Position numbers and translations under genes: made by a program. Under the pieces are notes generated by a model. The model did not search any database. It was not told the DNA's origin and saw nothing but the letters and a program-made list of their open reading frames with translations. This document shows, one piece after another, positions 59,297-64,000 of a stretch of DNA of 64,000 nt; position 1 is the stretch's first letter, and each line of letters begins with the position of its first letter. This DNA comes from Selenomonas sp. AB3002 (GTDB lineage Bacteria > Bacillota > Negativicutes > Selenomonadales > Selenomonadaceae): NCBI RefSeq assembly GCF_000702545.1, contig NZ_JNIO01000008.1:992001-1056000 (forward strand), read 5' to 3'.

Positions 59297-60835
59297 ATGA
59301 GACAATCATTTTCGTTGCCAATGTCCCGCCGTAGTTTCGCGAAATTGATGGGAGCAGCAGTAGCCGGGACTTTGCTGGGAAATGACATGGGGAGAGCAAC
59401 GGCTGCCGCACATCCTGCTGCTGTGCCGGGATTCAGCGGAAAAGGGCTTCCCGTGCTATATGACAGCGATGTATGTGTAGTTGGCGGCGGGGCTGCCGGA
59501 ACGGCTGCGGCTGTCAATGCTGCACGCAGGGGGGCAAAAGTGGTGCTGGTGGAGCGTGGCATTCTGCTGGGAGGCCTGCAGACTTTGGGTTGTGTCTATC
59601 CATGTATGCCAACCTTTGTGCATGGCAGCGATACGCCATATATAAATGAGCTGAATAAACGCATGGAAAAGCAGGGCGCCTCTCCCCTGCTGGGGGTGGA
59701 TGCCGGTGAATGGTTTTACGGCGATGGCAAGGGACTCTACGCTCCGGAAGTCCTTTCCCTGGTGTATGAAGAAATGTGCGGAGAAGCGGGTGTGGAGATT
59801 CTCTATGACGCTTCTCTGGTAGGTGCCGTCACAGAAAATGGCAGAATCAAAGAGTGCGTGGTGCATACTGTAGAAGGGCTGGGAAAGGTTCGGGCCAAAA
59901 CCTTCATAGATGCCACGGGGGATGCTGCTTTAGCCCGCTATGCCGGGGTTCCTGTGGAGAAAGGCTCTGAGGAGACAGGCAGGAATCAGCCCATGAGCCT
60001 GCGCTTTGAAATGACAGGGGTGGATGTGGAAAAAGTTTTCCATTTCTTTGATGGTGTCTTGCAGGATGAGCGCATGTCGGTGCCCTTGAAGGAGAAATTT
60101 CAGGAAGATGTAGCCCGCGGATGTCCGCCCTATCTTGAATTTGCCAAAATCCCCAAGAATGAGCATTTCTTCAAGGAAGCTGTGGCAAGAGGGGATCTGA
60201 CTGAGGATGATATCTTGTATATCCAGGGCTTTTCTATTATCGGCAAGCCTCATACCATGTCTTTGAACTGCCCTGAGATGCCCCCCCTGGCCTACAGTTC
60301 TACAGATGCCGTCTCCCGCAGCAAGGCTGTCAGTTTTGGAAGGCTGATGATGCACAGGCTGGCTGATTTCTTTATCAAGCGCATTCCCGGCTTTGAAAAA
60401 GCGTATATCAGCAGGGAGGCCAGCATGCTGGGAGTGCGTGAGTCCTGGCGTATACGTGGGAAATACTATTTGGATGCGGAGGACTATTTCGAGACGCGCC
60501 ACTTTGCCGATGCGATTTGCCGCACAGCCTATCCCATTGATATACATGATGTGAAGCTGAATGTCAGCAAGAAGATTGCAAGGGATGCGTACTATGAGAT
60601 CCCCTATCGTGCGCTGGTGACCAATGAAATAGAAAATCTGATTGTGGCAGGACGCTGCATCAGCGGCAGTTTCGCCGCCCAGGCTTCCTTCCGCATCCAG
60701 CCTACCTGCATGAGCATGGGGGAAGCGGCAGGCATTGCGGCTGCCTGGGGACTCAGGAATAAAGTAGCGGCCAATAATATACAATGGGATAAGCTCCCGG
60801 CCGGCGAGCGCAGTTATGTAAGTGAAGACGACTGA
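59297..60835 (+). CDS. Tat-exported FAD-dependent oxidoreductase (FAD_oxidored type)
   Basis: The ATG at 59297 (MRQSFSLPMSRRSFAKLMG) sits about 8 bases after AAAGGG; an ATG at 59288 is possible. A twin-arginine signal (SRRSFAKLMGAAVAGTLL) is followed by the dinucleotide-binding VCVVGGGAAGTAAAVNAARR and a later FIDATGDAALARYAGVP motif, then GRCISGSFAAQASFRIQPTC near the end. This is the FAD-dependent oxidoreductase family PF12831. The electron donor is unknown. It faces a HyuA-type gene across a two-way terminator. Confidence 0.88.
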   Translation: MRQSFSLPMSRRSFAKLMGAAVAGTLLGNDMGRATAAAHPAAVPGFSGKGLPVLYDSDVCVVGGGAAGTAAAVNAARRGAKVVLVERGILLGGLQTLGCVYPCMPTFVHGSDTPYINELNKRMEKQGASPLLGVDAGEWFYGDGKGLYAPEVLSLVYEEMCGEAGVEILYDASLVGAVTENGRIKECVVHTVEGLGKVRAKTFIDATGDAALARYAGVPVEKGSEETGRNQPMSLRFEMTGVDVEKVFHFFDGVLQDERMSVPLKEKFQEDVARGCPPYLEFAKIPKNEHFFKEAVARGDLTEDDILYIQGFSIIGKPHTMSLNCPEMPPLAYSSTDAVSRSKAVSFGRLMMHRLADFFIKRIPGFEKAYISREASMLGVRESWRIRGKYYLDAEDYFETRHFADAICRTAYPIDIHDVKLNVSKKIARDAYYEIPYRALVTNEIENLIVAGRCISGSFAAQASFRIQPTCMSMGEAAGIAAAWGLRNKVAANNIQWDKLPAGERSYVSEDD

Positions 60836-60968
60836 TTCTAATTAAATATGGCTTGTCTTTATGTGAACGATAAAGGGGAATGATTTCGGTAAACAATTCC
60901 TGTTCCAGGCCAGCACCTCTGACTTCAAGATACAATCATTTTTCCATAAATGTAAATGCGCTTACGGA

Positions 60969-61005
60969 AAACGCCTGCGTCCCCAAGTACGCAGGCGTTT
61001 TCCCT
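60969..61005. terminator. Two-way terminator between convergent genes
   Basis: ACGCCTGCGT and ACGCAGGCGT form a perfect stem with an 8-base loop (about 60970-60998), flanked by A and T runs, so it can end both the FAD gene and the HyuA gene. Confidence 0.85.
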
Positions 61006-61054
61006 TACACAGCAGCATATCTTGGCGAGCCGTGTTATTTACGATACTCTGTTG

Positions 61055-63196
61055 TCATCTTGCTGCCAGCAGGATAACCGGCTCCTCTGCAGAAAGAACA
61101 TCCAGCTCGGCTTCTAGCACCGAGAGCATTTGTTCCCTCGCGGTCAGCCCCGACAAATCCAGCTGCTTCTCGCCGTAATAGGCAAACAGCATCGGCAGTT
61201 CTTCGCCCACGGTGCCATAAGTGGCGGTTTCCTCAAACAGCGTTTCCAAGTCCGTTTTCAATTTGACCTTATTGGTGACGATTACGCCCACGCCTTCCCG
61301 CTGCAAAGTAACTACGCCGCTTCTATCAATGACTCTTACCATGTGTTTCTCGCTGGGGAACAGCCCCAGGAATTTTTTGCAGACACGCCCGTCAAAAACA
61401 TGCCATTTGCCAGCGGCAGCGACTTCCGTTACCTCCTTGTCCGGCAGCCTGAGCGAATTCAGTGCGACCTGCCGGATTTCTGCGGCAGATAACTCCTTTG
61501 CCGCTACATCACCCATTTTGAGTTCGGTAGCACCTGTTGCCGTGGCCCTTAAGATGTTGGTTTTCTTGTCATATTCGATGGCGATTTCCACCGTGGCTTC
61601 TGCCGCCCCGGATTTCATGACCTGCTCCAAGGCTTCGTGGCGGATAGCCTTCATATCACCCTCGGTGGGATTCGTGACCGTGCGCTCCACCACTTCGCGC
61701 ACCATGGCCATAGCCACGCCGATCGTGGAAATGATGGGGGCGTTTTTCACAATCTTCCACTGGACATTCATCTTTTTACCCAGATAGGGGACTACGACGC
61801 CGCCGCTGCCGCCGCCACCGGCCAGGCACAATAGTTCCGGCGAAAGATGGTATTCATCAATCAGCCGCTTTACTATCGCCCCGATTTTTTCGGCAGCCTT
61901 GTCCATGGCGGCTCTGGCAGCTTCCTCGGCGGTAATGCCCAAGACATCACCCAGAGCCTGCCAGGCTGCGTGGACATTTTCCTTTTCGCTGCTGTACGCG
62001 TAGTCTCCCTCAGGCACACTGCCCAAAAGGTTGGCGGCTCCAGCAAGAGTCAGGGAAACTTTGCGTCCGTCTGCGCCGATGACAATGGCGAAGGATTGCT
62101 CATCATCTTTCAGCGGTGCCACCAGTTCCAAATGCGGCGATTCCAGTTTCGGCGAGAAAATCTCATAGGGCAGCCCAGCAATATGTGCACTGCGCGGGCC
62201 TACATCCGTTATCTTTCCATCCTCCACGCGAATCATGCTGCCGCCGGCTACGCCCAAAGTCCGCACATCCAGTGAGGAAAGATAGGTTTTATGGCCGCCG
62301 ATTTCACCATAGCGCACCATGACACGTCCGTCCTTTACCACGGAAATATCTGTGGACGTGCCTCCTGCTTCCAGAAAAATCCCGTCCGAGAGTTTTTCGT
62401 ACATCAGGACACCTGCCACGCCGGCAGCCAGCCCCGAAAGCATAGTTAAAATCGGACGCCGCCGCACTTCATCAACGGTCATGACGCCGCCATCACAGCG
62501 CATGATCATCAGAGAGGCCGGAATTCCTGAACGCTTGACGCAGGCCTCCGTCATATCCGCCGTTTCCATCATGCGCGGAATCAGGCTGCCGTTTACCACA
62601 GCCGTCCTGGTCCGGACTTTCAGTCCGTAGAGCTTGGAAACCTCATGGCCCCCCGTAGCATAGAGCCCCATATTCCGCGCCAGCTTCACCACAAAGCTTT
62701 CGTTGGCAGGGTCATCCACGCCATAAGCCTCCGTGGCCACAATGACCTCGGCACCGGCATCTTTCAGCTCTTTTATCTTGCCGGCAATTTCCTGTTCGTC
62801 AGCTTTAGCATCTGCCGTTTCCACGAAGGAGTAGACAGTTTTCAGTTCCTTGCCCAAAGCCAGCGGTATATTACCGATATTGCTGACGGTCTTCGCCCTT
62901 CCGGCCTCCAAGCCGCTGCCCATGGCCAGAATCCCGGTGCAGGCCACATCGCCTTCCAACAGGGCATTGGTGGCCTGCGTGGTTCCATGGGCGATAAAGA
63001 CCACTTCTTCGGGGGCAATGCCGTTCTTTTGCAGGATATTTTGCAGGACTTTGACGATGCCCTCAGCCACGCCCTCTTTGGCATCATGGGTGGTGGGGAT
63101 TTTTTCCTGGGCAATGATCTCGTAGGTGGCGCTGTCAATTGCCACGGCATCGGTGAAGGTGCCGCCTACGTCAATGCCAATTCGCACTTGTCTCAT
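61055..63196 (-). CDS. HyuA-type hydantoinase/oxoprolinase family protein
   Basis: A 713-residue protein starting MRQVRIGIDVGGTFTDAVAI (ASKHA phosphate-1-like motif), with FIAHGTTQATNALLEGDVAC, LEAGGTSTDISVVKDGRVMV, LGVAGGSMIRVEDGKI and ELLCLAGGGGSGGVVVPYLG. This is the N-methylhydantoinase A/oxoprolinase subunit family. The usual HyuB partner is not adjacent. A membrane transporter gene lies just upstream, 9 bases away. Substrate unknown. Confidence 0.88.
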   Translation of the reverse strand: MRQVRIGIDVGGTFTDAVAIDSATYEIIAQEKIPTTHDAKEGVAEGIVKVLQNILQKNGIAPEEVVFIAHGTTQATNALLEGDVACTGILAMGSGLEAGRAKTVSNIGNIPLALGKELKTVYSFVETADAKADEQEIAGKIKELKDAGAEVIVATEAYGVDDPANESFVVKLARNMGLYATGGHEVSKLYGLKVRTRTAVVNGSLIPRMMETADMTEACVKRSGIPASLMIMRCDGGVMTVDEVRRRPILTMLSGLAAGVAGVLMYEKLSDGIFLEAGGTSTDISVVKDGRVMVRYGEIGGHKTYLSSLDVRTLGVAGGSMIRVEDGKITDVGPRSAHIAGLPYEIFSPKLESPHLELVAPLKDDEQSFAIVIGADGRKVSLTLAGAANLLGSVPEGDYAYSSEKENVHAAWQALGDVLGITAEEAARAAMDKAAEKIGAIVKRLIDEYHLSPELLCLAGGGGSGGVVVPYLGKKMNVQWKIVKNAPIISTIGVAMAMVREVVERTVTNPTEGDMKAIRHEALEQVMKSGAAEATVEIAIEYDKKTNILRATATGATELKMGDVAAKELSAAEIRQVALNSLRLPDKEVTEVAAAGKWHVFDGRVCKKFLGLFPSEKHMVRVIDRSGVVTLQREGVGVIVTNKVKLKTDLETLFEETATYGTVGEELPMLFAYYGEKQLDLSGLTAREQMLSVLEAELDVLSAEEPVILLAAR

Positions 63197-63205
63197 AGTC
63201 CCACC

Positions 63206-64000
63206 TCACCGCAAGATTGCTACAAAAATCATCATCATGACGCAGGCTGCCCAGGCGTAGGGCAGAACCTTTTTCATTACAGCGGTGGCATCCACACCGG
63301 CAAAACCGGCCAGCCAGGTATTATGGGAGTTGGTGGGGTCGGCAATCCCCTGCAGATAACCTACGCCCGCAAACATACCATACAAAGCGGAGGCCGGCAG
63401 GAAGTTCAGATTCGTCAGGATGGTCGCAATCCCTGTCCCCATGCCATACATATTGAAGGGACCGCGGTAGAGAGCCGCCGGTGCCAGCAGCGTAAAGAAA
63501 ATCAGCACGCCATAGAAGGAAGAGGGCATGATGGCAGTCATCAAGGGATTCAGGATTTCTACGGCGGCCTGCTGGGTGGTCGCTGTCACCAGCATGCCAA
63601 TCCCCATGAAAAGGAACAAAACCCCGGCCACATCCTTGATGCCATCCACCAGGGAACCTGTGAACAGGTTAATCGCCTGTGAAGGATGGACAAGCAGCGC
63701 CGCATAAGCTGAGGCAAGGAAAAAGCCCAAGACCGCCGCCGCCACCGGGTCAACCTTTCCCTCAGCGGGATTGCCCAGCCCCACGGTGAAGTTGATCACA
63801 GCGATAACCGCCAGTGGCAGAATAGGCGTAACCAAAGCAGCGTTGGGAAGTGTCTGCTTTTTCTTGACCAGCGTTCCCGGCTTCTTATCAAGCAATTTCC
63901 CCAAAGTTTTCACCAGGCTGACAGGCACCGAAAGAAGGCCCCCTATAAATCCGCGCAGTAAGGCAAAAGCCGAGCCGCCATCATTATTCCCCCGCGGGAT
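63206..64000 (-). CDS. Membrane transporter of the ion transporter type (5' end outside window)
   Basis: The frame is open to the right window edge, so the N-terminus is missing. About seven membrane segments are seen: AALVTPILPLAVIAVINFTV, AAAVLGFFLASAYAALLV, VAGVLFLFMGIGMLVTA, SSFYGVLIFFTLLAPAAL, GTGIATILTNLNFLPASALY, and AWAACVMMMIFVAILR, with PFNMYGMG and SHNTWLAGF. These hint at the CitMHS/ion transporter superfamily. It precedes the HyuA gene in one operon, suggesting uptake of that enzyme's substrate. Confidence 0.7.
   Translation of the reverse strand: MPRGNNDGGSAFALLRGFIGGLLSVPVSLVKTLGKLLDKKPGTLVKKKQTLPNAALVTPILPLAVIAVINFTVGLGNPAEGKVDPVAAAVLGFFLASAYAALLVHPSQAINLFTGSLVDGIKDVAGVLFLFMGIGMLVTATTQQAAVEILNPLMTAIMPSSFYGVLIFFTLLAPAALYRGPFNMYGMGTGIATILTNLNFLPASALYGMFAGVGYLQGIADPTNSHNTWLAGFAGVDATAVMKKVLPYAWAACVMMMIFVAILR

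Overview
The window is a chromosome segment of a low-to-moderate GC Firmicute. The style of the housekeeping genes suggests the Negativicutes (Selenomonas/Mitsuokella-like); this is an inference from gene content and protein style, not a database result. It has two parts. Bases 1 to about 38,436 are most of an integrated siphophage-type prophage (HK97-like head, long tail). Bases about 38,436 to 64,000 are host chromosome, visibly richer in G+C and different in codon use.

Prophage, read from its integration end towards the left on the minus strand. A large serine integrase (36907-38388, +) abuts the attachment junction. Next come a CI-like repressor (+) and divergent Cro and antirepressor genes (-). 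The early operon follows: SbcC-like ATPase, RecT, an MBL-fold hydrolase, a DnaD-like replication protein split in two, a DnaC-like loader, a resolvase-like nuclease, a dATP/dGTP diphosphohydrolase-like protein and a string of overlapping small genes. It ends at an intrinsic terminator (22862-22885). A new -10 box and a leader hairpin precede the late operon: HNH, ParB-like, a glycosyltransferase-like protein of the TET-associated type, two more HNH proteins, TerS, TerL, portal, ClpP-like protease, capsid, connectors, tail proteins with a probable -1 frameshift, tape measure, a large LamG/repeat tail protein, holin-like proteins and a GH25 lysozyme cut by the window edge. The other prophage end lies outside the window.

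The prophage sits inside a GspE/PilB/ComGA-type ATPase gene. The host reading frame is lost within the Walker A loop, so the pilus, secretion or competence ATPase is inactive while the phage is integrated. This resembles the Listeria comK prophage arrangement.

Host part: pcrA-ligA (DNA repair); a CBS-type manganese pyrophosphatase; a TPP riboswitch followed by cytX (thiamine-precursor transport); eno with a promoter lying inside a long palindrome; aspartase divergent from an RpiR-type regulator with three similar palindromes; a BirA-box-controlled bioY-bioD-bioB operon; a DeoR-type regulator with matching operator repeats; an MmcQ/YjbR protein; a VanY-NlpC/P60 cell-wall hydrolase; a secreted protein of unknown function; a Tat-exported FAD-dependent oxidoreductase with a structured leader; and a HyuA-type protein with a membrane transporter cut by the right window edge. 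I found no tRNA, rRNA or CRISPR array.
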